The notes under the pieces are model-generated. The model searched no databases and had not been told where the DNA came from. It worked only from the letters and a program-made list of their open reading frames with translations. From Devosia sp. (GTDB lineage: Bacteria > Pseudomonadota > Alphaproteobacteria > Rhizobiales > Devosiaceae), in assembly GCA_016713105.1 (NCBI GenBank), contig JADJPS010000003.1, positions 62,001 to 126,000 on the forward strand: a stretch of 64,000 bases of DNA, read 5' to 3'. This document shows, in pieces, positions 49,574-57,743 of this stretch (position 1 is its first letter; each line of letters opens with the position of its first letter). The position numbers were made by a program, and so were the translations under genes.

Positions 49574-49663
49574 ATGACCCAGAACGAGAAAGCCGTGCGG
49601 CTCGCTGCCCTCCACCGGGGGCGCTGTTTCCACGAGGCGCAGTCGGCCTTACCGGCGGCTTGA
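49574..49663 (+). pseudogene. Remnant of an isocitrate lyase/PEP mutase family gene
   Basis: The ATG at 49574 has GAGGAGG upstream and starts MTQNEKAVRLAALHRG, which matches the N-terminus usual for the isocitrate lyase/phosphoenolpyruvate mutase family. After 16 residues similarity stops and the frame ends at 29 codons (RCFHEAQSALPAA). The body of the enzyme, including its KDxHxxx-type active site, is missing. It looks like the 5' stub left by a deletion or insertion that brought in the neighbouring transporter. Confidence 0.5.
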
Positions 49664-49703
49664 GAAGCTGCTAGTTCTCTGCGGCACGGGGTTGGGGGCT
49701 TCG

Positions 49704-50882
49704 ATGGATACGCGGTTACTCTGGCTGGCGCTCGGCGGCTTCGCTGGTGCGCTTGAGAGTTTTCTTCTCGGTAGCCTGCTCCCAGGCATAAGCGCCGATA
49801 TGGGCGTCACCATCGGCCAGGTCGGTCTTGTGGTCGTGGTCTACGCACTCGTTCACGGCTTCGGCACCCCGGTCCTAACTGCGTTGTTCGGCGGGACAGA
49901 TCGGCGGAAGCTTCTTGGTCTTGCGGAGCTGACCTTCGCCGCCGCAGCACTGTGCATTGCACTGTCACCGGAGTTCGGCTGGCTCTTCGCAGCGCGCGTG
50001 GCCCTGGCGGTTGGTGCCGGTCTCTACACCGTCACAGCACTAGCCACCGCTGTTGCAATGTCGCCGCCAGAGCGAAGGGGCCGGGCAATCGGTATCGTGG
50101 TCAGCGGCCAGTCACTGGCCGTTCTTGCTGGCGTCCCGTTGGGAGCCTTGATGGCTACGACGTTCGGCTGGCGATCAATGTACTTCGTCATTGCGGCACT
50201 GGGCCTCATGGCGGCCACCGCGCTGCTTGTGCGGTTGCCTGCGGGTCTGTCGGGAGACAAGAAGACGCTTCTTGAGCGGCTAGGCGTCGTGCGGGTGACA
50301 GGCATGCCGCTGGCACTGCTGACGACGTTTTTCTGCATGGTCGCCGCATATATGCCGCTTATCTACGTGGCACCACTCTCACTTTCCGCCGTCGCGGCCG
50401 GGCAGGCGACGTTGCCCCTAATCCTGCTGGCCAATGGCATCGGCGGGTTTGCTGGGAGTAACCTCGGCGGGCGCATAGCGGACCGTGTGGGCGTCCGGAG
50501 GGCGTTACTGCTCGCAACCGGCGCGCTGGTGCTGATCACCGCGTCTATTGCTTTGGTTCCATACCTGCCAGAAGGCCTGAGGCTCGCGGCCTTCCTCATG
50601 GCAATGGGTCTTGCCGGCTTCGTTGGTTGGGGCTTCTGGCCCGCGCAGTCCAGTCGCATTGCGGGACTGGCACCGGGTGCAGCGCCACTTGCCCTCGCGC
50701 TGAACGGAACGGCACTGAACGCCGGAGTCGCCCTGAGCGCCGCCATCGGAAGCTTCACGATCGACAACATCGGCGCCTGGGGCATCCCATTCGCCGGCCT
50801 GCCGTTCGCCATCGCAGCCCTCTTTCTGGCTCTGCTGTTCCGTGAAAAGAGCGGTCGCCAAGAAACGGCCGCCACACCCTAA
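49704..50882 (+). CDS. MFS transporter, DHA1 (AraJ/PbuE-like) family
   Basis: The protein of about 392 residues has 12 predicted membrane segments. RGRAIGIVVSGQSLAVLAGVPLG near residue 130 is the antiporter motif C region of DHA1 exporters (GxxLAxxxGxPxG), and GGRIADRVGVRRALL near residue 258 is a motif-A repeat. Substrate unknown; drug, sugar or purine efflux are all known for the group. The ATG at 49704 is favoured over a TTG four codons earlier. Codon choice has more A and T at third positions than the flanking core genes, which suggests transfer. It stands alone next to the gene stub at 49574. Confidence 0.85.
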   Translation: MDTRLLWLALGGFAGALESFLLGSLLPGISADMGVTIGQVGLVVVVYALVHGFGTPVLTALFGGTDRRKLLGLAELTFAAAALCIALSPEFGWLFAARVALAVGAGLYTVTALATAVAMSPPERRGRAIGIVVSGQSLAVLAGVPLGALMATTFGWRSMYFVIAALGLMAATALLVRLPAGLSGDKKTLLERLGVVRVTGMPLALLTTFFCMVAAYMPLIYVAPLSLSAVAAGQATLPLILLANGIGGFAGSNLGGRIADRVGVRRALLLATGALVLITASIALVPYLPEGLRLAAFLMAMGLAGFVGWGFWPAQSSRIAGLAPGAAPLALALNGTALNAGVALSAAIGSFTIDNIGAWGIPFAGLPFAIAALFLALLFREKSGRQETAATP

Positions 50883-51114
50883 GTCTTTGATCACACTGGC
50901 GCCTGCCACCGGCACAAATGTTGGATATCGTTGCAGCTACCCGGCCATAGAAGCTCGGAGGAAACGACATCCCCGGCTGCCATTTTCAGTAAGCACGCCT
51001 GGGGCCGTTGCGGATTTGCAGCAAACATCGCTTCACAAGGCGACAAGACAACAGTTCTGCTGCAATTCTTGCGAAGGGGTGTATACCAATGCTGCATCAA
51101 AAAAGGAGGCTTCT

Positions 51115-51363
51115 ATGATCGCTGGCATATGGCGCACGCCGCGGGCGAACCGCGACGACGACCTTTTCAATAGGTTCAAGTCAACGCCGGGAATTGTCGC
51201 AACCTACCAATTGGCCAATGACGAAGAGATCGTGGTGGTAACAATCTGGGAGAGTGCGGAGAAGCGCGATACCTACATGAAGTCGACGCTGCAGACCGAG
51301 ATTGCCGCCGCAAATCCGGCTGCCTCCAGGGGAGCTTACGAGCTGATCAACTCGCGGACTTAG
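51115..51363 (+). CDS. Small protein resembling antibiotic-biosynthesis-monooxygenase (ABM) fold
   Basis: This 82-residue protein has a very strong Shine-Dalgarno (AAAAAGGAGG, five bases before the ATG). The pattern of beta strand (IAGIWRTPR), helix (DDLFNRFKSTPGIVATY), strand (EEIVVVTIWES) and helix (AEKRDTYMKS) is that of a ferredoxin-like alpha-beta dimeric barrel of the ABM type. Residues for catalysis are not evident, and a pure ligand-binding or structural role is possible. The 232 bases upstream contain no recognisable gene. Lower G+C than its surroundings. Confidence 0.6.
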   Translation: MIAGIWRTPRANRDDDLFNRFKSTPGIVATYQLANDEEIVVVTIWESAEKRDTYMKSTLQTEIAAANPAASRGAYELINSRT

Positions 51364-51817
51364 CGGGCGTTGAAGAAGGGGCCCGTCCTGGCGGCACGAC
51401 CGCGATTCATTTGGTCCTATCTGATCGGGGAGGTGAAGGCGCGGGGGCGGCGACGATCGAACGGGAGCCGGGAGAACACGCCTCGAGCCCGGGGCCGCAT
51501 CCCGGGATGGGCCCCGGCCTGCGCCGGGGTGACCCGGTGGGTGGGGCGGGATGGTGCCCAGCACACGGTCCCCCCTCGAAAGGGGATCACTCGGACCTCG
51601 ACATCGGCGGGTGACTGCCTCCCTTCTCCGCTTGTGAAGGGGCGCAGCGGATGGGTCTGCGATGGTGGACAAACCTCATCGCCTCGGGCACCTTCCACAA
51701 GGGGAGAAGGCGGTCGCGATTGGTTCTCAGGGCTCAATGCGATGGCCCTCCCCACGAGGGAGAGGGGAGCGGGAGGTGGCTGGATTTCGCCGCGCGCTCC
51801 GGCTACCCCTCGCTGCC
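51364..51817. repeat. Intergenic mosaic of palindromic repeats
   Basis: No convincing gene lies here. Two repeat classes are visible. CCCCGGC-CTGC-GCCGGGG at 51512-51529, followed by GTGAC, is a REP-like palindrome of the kind common in alphaproteobacterial intergenic DNA. From about 51560 to 51770 there are several imperfect motifs of the type CTTCTCC, AAGGGGAGAAGG, CCTCATCGCCTCGGGCACCTT and CACGAGGGAGAGGGG, which resemble rhizobial intergenic mosaic elements (RIME). Confidence 0.5.
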
Positions 51818-52162
51818 ATGGCCATCGACGATCGCGACCGCGACAAGCTGATCCGCATCCTCGCCCTGCTCGGCTCCGACCAGAGCGGGGAGCGGGCCTC
51901 GGCGGCGCTGGCGGCGCATCGGCTGGTTGGCTCGCTGGGATCGAGCTGGGCGGAGCTGCTGGAGCCGCGGGCCGCGGTGCCCAAGGTGGTGGTGCAGCGG
52001 GTGCACGAGTGGGACATCAACCACCGCGACGCCGCCGAGGCGCGCATCCGGCAGCTGAAAGCGACGACGGAACGGCAGGAGCGGCAGATCCGGGGGCTGC
52101 GGACGCGGATCAACCGGCTGGCGGAACGGGAGCGGCTGCGCAAGCTGGCGGAGGAGGGTTAG
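51818..52162 (+). CDS. Conserved hypothetical protein with C-terminal coiled coil
   Basis: The 114-residue protein starts MAIDDRDRDKLIRILALLGS and continues ERASAALAAHRLVGSLG and SWAELL, a pattern that recurs in short alphaproteobacterial proteins of unknown function. From about residue 70 it is a charged helix (ARIRQLKATTERQERQIRGL) suited to a coiled coil. No catalytic motif is visible. The ATG at 51818 was chosen by this conserved start; the open frame continues upstream into the repeat region. Function unknown. Confidence 0.6.
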   Translation: MAIDDRDRDKLIRILALLGSDQSGERASAALAAHRLVGSLGSSWAELLEPRAAVPKVVVQRVHEWDINHRDAAEARIRQLKATTERQERQIRGLRTRINRLAERERLRKLAEEG

Positions 52163-52217
52163 CGGGGCCGCTGGGCGTGGCCGCGATCGCGGACAACCAG
52201 TCACCACACCCGCGCCG

Positions 52218-52257
52218 CTTGCCCTTGCCCCCTGCCCCTTGCTCCTGTCCCCTGCCC
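52218..52257 (-). repeat. G-rich low-complexity tract, possible G-quadruplex
   Basis: On the minus strand five runs of three to five G (at 52255-52257, 52249-52252, 52235-52238, 52228-52232 and 52222-52224) occur within 36 bases, with linkers of 2-10 bases. The tract consists of degenerate copies of a GGGGCAA/GGGGCAG-like unit. Confidence 0.5.
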
Positions 52258-52343
52258 GCGAGGCGGAGGGAGATCCGACCGCAAGCGCGTCGGCGCATGG
52301 CTGGCCCTCGCGCCTGTCACACGGACTTCATCCGGAAATGAAA

Positions 52344-52367
52344 AAAGCAGGGCCAAGGCCCTGCTTT
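52344..52367 (-). terminator. Strong intrinsic terminator on the minus strand
   Basis: AAAGCAGGGCC and GGCCCTGCTTT form a perfect 11-bp stem around AA. On the minus strand six T follow (CTGCTTTTTTCATTTCC), so it ends a leftward transcript. No well-supported leftward gene precedes it; see the 48-codon frame at 52408-52554. Confidence 0.8.
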
Positions 52368-52407
52368 GATGAGTTTCTCGACAATTACGCTGGTCTTAGG
52401 CACGCGG

Positions 52408-52554
52408 TTAAGCGGCAGCCAACGCTCCTCCCTTGACGTTGTCGACGTCCGGCAGCTTGTGGCTGCCTGTGTTCTTATGGCGTCGGACCCTAGCCAATGA
52501 ATCCCGGCCTGCCAAGCGGATTCTGCATGGCAGCCATCGCATTTTTACATACAT
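52408..52554 (-). CDS. Possible 48-residue basic protein or small-RNA gene
   Basis: An ATG at 52554 with GCGAGG seven bases upstream opens a 48-codon frame. It is Arg/Lys-rich at first (MYVKMRWLPCRIRL, RVRRHKNTGSHK) and ends VKGGALAAA. The stop lies 40 bases before a strong terminator, the layout of a small independent transcription unit. No homologue is recognised and the frame may be fortuitous; the unit could equally be a non-coding RNA. No clear promoter was found. Confidence 0.3.
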   Translation of the reverse strand: MYVKMRWLPCRIRLAGRDSLARVRRHKNTGSHKLPDVDNVKGGALAAA

Positions 52555-52705
52555 TCTGAACCTCGCTTTCAGTATTCGCCGCCTGCCCAAGAAGCTTGCA
52601 GCCGGCGCCGGGTGCTCAAGTTTCAGGCGCGTTTCACGGGCTCCACTTTCCGCCGCATTGCGATATAGGGTTGCCAATCGAATCCGCCGCGCCCGAGGAG
52701 TGAAT

Positions 52706-54055
52706 ATGCGTCTCAGCCGATACTTCCTGCCCCTACTCAAGGAGACGCCGAAGGAGGCGGAGATCATCTCGCACCAGTTGATGCTGCGTGCGGGCATGAT
52801 CAAGCAGCAGGCGGCCGGCAGCTATTCGTGGCTGCCGCTGGGCTTCAAGGTGCTCAACAAGGTGATCCGCATCGTGGAGGAGGAGCAGAACCGCTCCGGC
52901 GCCGTGCAACTGCTGATGCCCACCGTGCAGTCGGCGGACCTGTGGCGCGAGAGCGGGCGCTACGACGACTATGGCAAGGAGATGCTGCGCATCCAGGACC
53001 GGCACGAGCGCGACATGCTGTTCGGGCCGACCAACGAGGAGATGATCACCGACATCTTCCGCACCTATGTGAGCAGCTACAAGGACCTGCCGCTCAACCT
53101 CTACCACATCCAGTGGAAGTTCCGCGACGAGGTGCGCCCGCGCTTCGGCACGATGCGCAGCCGCGAGTTCCTGATGAAGGACGCCTATTCGTTCGACCTC
53201 GACGAGGCCGGCGCCAAGCGCGCGTTCCAGCGCATGTTCGTTGCCTACCTGCGGACCTTCTACCGGATGGGGCTGACCGGCATCCCGATGCGCGCCGACG
53301 CCGGACCGATCGGCGGCGACATGAGCTACGAATTCCACGTGCTTGCCGAGACCGGGGAAAGCGGGGTGTTCCTCGACTCCGACCTGGCGAGCAAGCCCGT
53401 TCCCCCGATCGATACCGACTTCTCGGGCGACCTGTCGCCGATCTTCGACGACTGGACCTCGCTGTTCGCGGCCACCGACGAGATGACCGACGAGGCGACC
53501 TTCCGCGCCTCGGTTTCGGGCAACAAGCAGCTGGCAGCGCGCGGCATCGAGGTGGGCCACATCTTCTATTTCGGCACCAAGTACTCCGAACCGATGGGCG
53601 CCAAGGTCACCGGGCCCGACGGCAAGGATGTCGTCGTCCACATGGGCAGCTACGGCATCGGGCCGACGCGGCTGGTGCCGGCCATCATCGAGGCCAGCCA
53701 CGACGAGAACGGCATCGTCTGGCCGGTCAGCGTCGCCCCGTTCGAGGCGGTGGTGATCAACCTCAAGGTCGGCGACGGCCAGAGCGATGCCGCGTCGCAG
53801 CGGCTCTACGACGAACTGGGTCGCGCGGGCATCGACGTGCTGCTCGACGATCGCGACCAGGGCGCCGGCGGCAAGTTCGCGACGGCGGACCTCATCGGCA
53901 TCCCCTACCAGCTGATCGTCGGGCCGCGCGGCCTCAAGGACGGCCAGGTGGAGATCAAGCACAGGAAGTCCGGCGAGCGCGAGACGCTGTCGCTCGAGGC
54001 GGCCGTCGGCCGGCTCGCGGCGCTGATCGTGCCGCAGCGGCGAGATACCGTTTGA
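52706..54055 (+). CDS. proS: Prolyl-tRNA synthetase, short alphaproteobacterial form
   Basis: This class II synthetase charges tRNA-Pro. The 449-residue product lacks the INS editing domain, as in alphaproteobacteria (E. coli ProRS has about 570). Motif 1 lies in LRAGMIKQQAAGSYSWLPLG near residue 30, motif 2 in FRDEVRPRFGTMRSREF near residue 140, and motif 3 in GSYGIGPTRLVPAIIE near residue 315. The ATG at 52706 is preceded by GAGGAG and starts MRLSRYFLPLLKETP, the conserved N-terminus. The stop overlaps the TTG start of the next gene. Confidence 0.97.
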   Translation: MRLSRYFLPLLKETPKEAEIISHQLMLRAGMIKQQAAGSYSWLPLGFKVLNKVIRIVEEEQNRSGAVQLLMPTVQSADLWRESGRYDDYGKEMLRIQDRHERDMLFGPTNEEMITDIFRTYVSSYKDLPLNLYHIQWKFRDEVRPRFGTMRSREFLMKDAYSFDLDEAGAKRAFQRMFVAYLRTFYRMGLTGIPMRADAGPIGGDMSYEFHVLAETGESGVFLDSDLASKPVPPIDTDFSGDLSPIFDDWTSLFAATDEMTDEATFRASVSGNKQLAARGIEVGHIFYFGTKYSEPMGAKVTGPDGKDVVVHMGSYGIGPTRLVPAIIEASHDENGIVWPVSVAPFEAVVINLKVGDGQSDAASQRLYDELGRAGIDVLLDDRDQGAGGKFATADLIGIPYQLIVGPRGLKDGQVEIKHRKSGERETLSLEAAVGRLAALIVPQRRDTV

Positions 54056-55413
54056 CCGTCGCCGCGCCCGGCGCGGCCCCGGGTCCGGGGCCGTTTTCGC
54101 GCTTCGAGTTCCTCGTGGCGGGCCGTTATCTGCGCGCCCGCCGCAAGGAGCGGTTCGTCTCGGTCATCGCCGTGCTGACGCTGCTGGGGGTGATGCTCGG
54201 GGTGGCGACGCTGATCGTGGTGATGAGCGTGATGAACGGCTTCCGCACCGAACTGCTGGGCAAGATCCTCGGGATCAACGGGCATTTCGTGGTGCAGACG
54301 GTCGAGGAAGGTTTCGACGACTATCTCGATGCGGCGAACCGGCTCGAGCGGGTGGACGGCGTGCTCTATGCGGTCCCCTTCGTCGAGGGGCAGGCGCTCG
54401 CCTCGGGCGACGCGGAATCGACCGGCGTGGTGGTGCGCGGGATCGACGGCGGCTCGCTTGAAAAGCTCGCCCTGTTGCGCGACGCAGCCATGCTCGGCGG
54501 CTGGGACCAGTGGGACGCGGGCCAGGGCGTCGCCATCGGCGCCAGACTGGCCGAGAGGCTCGGGGTCTCGATCGGCGACCCGGTGACCATCGTCAACCCC
54601 AACGGCACCCTGACCCCGTTCGGCAAGACCCCGGCGATCCGCTCCTATCCGGTCAACGTCATCTTCAGCCTCGGCATGCCGGAGTTCGACAGCTTCTACA
54701 TCTACCTGCCGATGCAGCCGGCGCAGGTCTATTTCAAGCTGTTCGAGGACCGGCTGAGGCCGGGTGTGGCGATGCCCGGGGTCATGGCCACCGACGAGGA
54801 GATCGATGCCGCCTATGAGCGCGCCTACGAGGCGACCGGCGTCGAGGTGTTCGTTGCCGAGCCCGACAATATCTCGGGCATGCGCGAGAAGCTGCAGGCC
54901 GCACTCGACCGGCCCTTCGCCATCGCCGACTGGCAGCAGCGCAACGCCACCTTCTTTTCGGCGCTGCAGGTGGAGCGGGTGGTGATGTTCGTCATCCTGA
55001 GCCTGATCATCCTCGTCGCCGCCTTCAACATCATCGCCAGCCTCGTCATGCTGGTGAAGGACAAGGGCCCGGATATCGCGATCCTGCGCACCATCGGCGC
55101 GACACCCGGCGCGATCCTCAGGATCTTCGCCATGACCGGCTTCGCCATCGGGCTTGCCGGCACGCTGTTCGGGCTGATCCTCGGCCTCGTCGTCGCAGCA
55201 AATGCCGAGCCGCTGCGCGCCGCGCTCTCCAGCCTGTTCAACATCGCGATCTTTCCGCCCGAGCTGTTCCTGCTCAACGAACTGCCGTCGCGGATCGATT
55301 CAGGGGAGGTGACCATCGTGGTGCTGCTGTCGCTCGGCCTCACCTTCCTCGCGACGCTGTACCCGGCCTGGCGTGCCGCCCGGCTCGATCCGGTCGAGGC
55401 CCTCAACCGATGA
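54052..55413 (+). CDS. lolC: Lipoprotein-releasing ABC transporter permease, LolC/E type (copy 1)
   Basis: The Lol permease extracts lipoproteins from the inner membrane for outer-membrane delivery. The product of 453 residues has one N-terminal membrane helix near residue 40, a large periplasmic domain and three C-terminal helices starting near residue 315 (FVILSLIILVAAFNIIASL). RFEFLVAGRYLRARRKERFVSVI and LVKDKGPDIAILRTIGA are family signatures. The start is a TTG at 54052 that overlaps the proS stop (TTGA); it aligns with the N-terminus of copy 2. GTG at 54115 is a weaker alternative. Confidence 0.92.
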   Translation: MTVAAPGAAPGPGPFSRFEFLVAGRYLRARRKERFVSVIAVLTLLGVMLGVATLIVVMSVMNGFRTELLGKILGINGHFVVQTVEEGFDDYLDAANRLERVDGVLYAVPFVEGQALASGDAESTGVVVRGIDGGSLEKLALLRDAAMLGGWDQWDAGQGVAIGARLAERLGVSIGDPVTIVNPNGTLTPFGKTPAIRSYPVNVIFSLGMPEFDSFYIYLPMQPAQVYFKLFEDRLRPGVAMPGVMATDEEIDAAYERAYEATGVEVFVAEPDNISGMREKLQAALDRPFAIADWQQRNATFFSALQVERVVMFVILSLIILVAAFNIIASLVMLVKDKGPDIAILRTIGATPGAILRIFAMTGFAIGLAGTLFGLILGLVVAANAEPLRAALSSLFNIAIFPPELFLLNELPSRIDSGEVTIVVLLSLGLTFLATLYPAWRAARLDPVEALNR

Positions 55414-56776
55414 GCGACATCACCCCCGCCGCGCCCGGCGATCCCGGTCCGTTCTCGCGCTTCGAGTTCATCGTCGCGTGGCGCTACCTCAGGGCCCGCC
55501 GGCGCGACCGCTTCGTCTCGGTGATCGCTGCGCTGACGCTCACCGGCATCGCGCTCGGGGTCGCGGCGCTGATCGTCGTCACCTCGGTGATGAACGGCTT
55601 CAACGCCGAGATCGTCAACAAGCTGCTCGGCCTCAACGGCCATTTCGCCGCCTACCCGATCGAGGCCCGCTTCACCGACTACGAGGCCGCTACCGCCGAG
55701 CTGGAACGGGTGGAGGGTGTCGTCGCCGCGATCCCCTATGTCGAGGGCCAGGCGCTGGCCTCGGGCGCACGGAGCGATTTCACCGGCGTCATCGCCCGCG
55801 GCGCGTCCTTCGCCTCGATCGGGAAGCTGGCACTGCTCCGCGACGGCGCGATCCTGGGGCACTGGGACGACTGGGACAGCGGGAGGGCGTCGCCATCGGC
55901 CGGCGCCTCGCCGAAAAGCTCAAGGTCGGCATCGGCGACCCGGTGACGCTCGTCACCCCCAACGGTCGCGAGACCCAGGCCGGCCGCAGCCCGCAGCAGC
56001 GCTCCTATCCGGTCAAGGTGATCTTCGAGCTGGGCATGACCGAGTTCGACGGACTCTACCTCTACATGCCGCTGAAGCCGGCCCAGGACTACTTCAACAT
56101 GTTCGAGCGGGTGCTGAAGCCGGGCGTCGCCCCACCGGACTTCGATGCCACCGACGCGGACAAGGAGGCGGCCTATGACCGGGTCTATCGCGTCTCGGCG
56201 GTGGAGGTCTTCATCGACGATCCGAACGCCATATCGCGGATGCGCATGCGGATCGGCACGGAGGTGGAGCGCCCGCTGGTCCTTTCCGACTGGCAACAGC
56301 AGCACCAGACCTTCTTCGATGCGCTCAGGACCCAGGGCACGGTGATGTTCGTGATCCTGTCGATGATCGTCTTGGTCGCCGCCTTCAACATCATCTCGAG
56401 CCTGATCATGCTGGTGAAGGACAAGGGCACCGACATCGCGGTGCTGCGCACCATGGGCGCGACGCGCGGTTCGATCATGCGCATCTTCGGCATCGCCGGA
56501 GTCGCCATCGGCGTCGGCGGTACGCTGCTCGGCCTCGGGCTCGGCCTCATCATCGCCGCCAATGCCGAGCCGATCCGGGCCTTTCTCTCCGGCATCGTCG
56601 GCTTCACCATCTTCCCGCCCGAGGTGTTCTTCCTGTCCTCGCTGCCCAGCCGCACCAATCCGTCCGAGGTGGCGCTCATCGTCGGCGTCGCCATGGGGCT
56701 GAGCTTCCTCGCGACGCTCTATCCGGCCTGGCGCGCCGCCCAATACGATCCCGTCGAGGCCCTCCGCTATGAGTGA
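55410..56776 (+). pseudogene. lolE: LolC/E-type permease (copy 2), one frameshift
   Basis: This is a second, very similar permease (RFEFIVAWRYLRARRRDRFVSVI; LVKDKGTDIAVLRTMGA). Residues 1-157 read in one frame up to HWDDWDSG. At GGG 55881-55883 the frame slips: one extra G restores GEGVAIGRRLAEKLKVGIG and an intact C-terminus ending YDPVEALRYE at 56776. The repaired length would be 455 residues, equal to copy 1. As written the protein would stop at 178 residues, before the C-terminal helices. It starts with ATGA overlap to copy 1 and overlaps lolD by eight bases. The indel may be a sequencing error or real loss of a duplicate. Confidence 0.85.
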
Positions 56777-57455
56777 CGTCCACCTCCGCCTGAGCAAGGT
56801 GCATCGGCACTACGGTGCCGGCGCGCAGCTGGTGCGCGTGCTCGAGGCTGCCGACCTCGCGGTGCGCGGCGGCGAAATGGTCGCCATCGTCGCGCCGTCG
56901 GGCGCCGGCAAGTCGACGCTGCTGCACCTTTCGGGCCTGCTCGAACGTCCGCAATCGGGCGAGGTCGAGATCACGGGCGTTGCCACCAGCAAGCTCAGCG
57001 AGCGCGGCCGCACGCTCTTGCGCCGCAACACCATCGGCTATGTCTACCAGTTCCACCACCTCCTGCCGGAATTCTCGGCGCTGGAAAACGTGGCACTGCC
57101 GCAACTGATAGCGGGCCGCGACAAACCGGCCGCCGAGCGACGTGCCATGGACCTGCTGGAGATTCTCGGTGTCGCGCCGCGGGCCCAGCACCGTCCGGCC
57201 GAACTCTCGGGCGGCGAGCAGCAGCGCGTCGCCATTGCGCGGGCCGCCGCCAACCACCCGCGCATCATCCTCGCGGACGAGCCCACCGGCAATCTCGATC
57301 CGGCAACCAGCGACGTGGTGTTCGAGGCGCTGATGGCGCTGATCCGCGAGGAAGGCGCCGCCGCCCTCATCGCCACCCACAACCATGAGCTCGCGCGGCG
57401 CGCCACCCGCATCGTGACGCTGCGCGACGGGCTGATCGAGCCGCTGACGCTGTAG
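56769..57455 (+). CDS. lolD: Lipoprotein-releasing ABC transporter ATPase LolD
   Basis: LolD powers the Lol permeases. The product of 228 residues contains Walker A APSGAGKSTLLH near residue 43, the Q-loop in YVYQFHHLLPEFSALENV, signature LSGGEQQRVAIARA and Walker B IILADEPTGNLD, then the switch His in THNHEL. YQFHHLLPEFSALEN is characteristic of LolD rather than MacB. It is the last gene of the proS-lolC-lolE-lolD operon, convergent with DUF1467. Confidence 0.96.
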   Translation: MSDVHLRLSKVHRHYGAGAQLVRVLEAADLAVRGGEMVAIVAPSGAGKSTLLHLSGLLERPQSGEVEITGVATSKLSERGRTLLRRNTIGYVYQFHHLLPEFSALENVALPQLIAGRDKPAAERRAMDLLEILGVAPRAQHRPAELSGGEQQRVAIARAAANHPRIILADEPTGNLDPATSDVVFEALMALIREEGAAALIATHNHELARRATRIVTLRDGLIEPLTL

Positions 57456-57486
57456 GGCGCACGGCGCGCCGCGCGACACCCGCGGG

Positions 57487-57735
57487 TCAGCGCCAGTATT
57501 CCTGCAGGAACGGGTTGCTGAGGCCCCACAGAAGCAGTGCCGTGACCACGGCGGCGAGGAGCGTGGTGATCAGGAACTTGGGCCACAGGCGCAGCAATCC
57601 CGCCGGGGCGCCGCGCTCGGAGCCCTCCTGCCACTCGCCGACATCGACCTGGTTGCGCACCTTGAAGGGCAGCACCAGGAACAGGCAGAGCCACCAGACG
57701 ATGAAGTAGATGGCGATGTAGGTGCCGACTTGCAT
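57487..57735 (-). CDS. DUF1467 family membrane protein
   Basis: This 82-residue protein has two membrane helices (residues 5-23 and 53-72) with a short acidic loop, FKVRNQVDVGEWQEGSERGAPA, that is the hallmark of DUF1467. Function is unknown. It follows rnj after eight bases on the same strand; in relatives this neighbourhood often also includes methylmalonyl-CoA epimerase, which is missing here. Confidence 0.85.
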   Translation of the reverse strand: MQVGTYIAIYFIVWWLCLFLVLPFKVRNQVDVGEWQEGSERGAPAGLLRLWPKFLITTLLAAVVTALLLWGLSNPFLQEYWR

Positions 57736-57743
57736 GCTTGCGC

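Larger units (their letters stand above)
52163..52705. other. Gene-poor interval before proS
   Basis: The plus strand has no supported gene in this interval. It holds a C-rich low-complexity tract (52218-52257), a strong terminator for minus-strand transcription (52344-52367), a possible 48-codon minus-strand reading frame (52408-52554), and the upstream region of proS. GAGGAGTGA just before 52706 is the proS ribosome-binding site. Confidence 0.6.

Noticed and set aside
52408..52500. Permuted tmRNA (ssrA) read leftward, because a frame ends ...GALAAA-stop and is followed by a structured tail and terminator.
   Set aside because: No GGTTCGA-type T-arm, no CCA end and no tRNA-like acceptor could be found; the space up to proS does not hold the second tmRNA piece.
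57736..57743. Missing methylmalonyl-CoA epimerase gene between rnj and DUF1467 as gene loss.
   Set aside because: The gene is frequent at this place in relatives, but the eight-base junction shows no scar and it may be encoded elsewhere.
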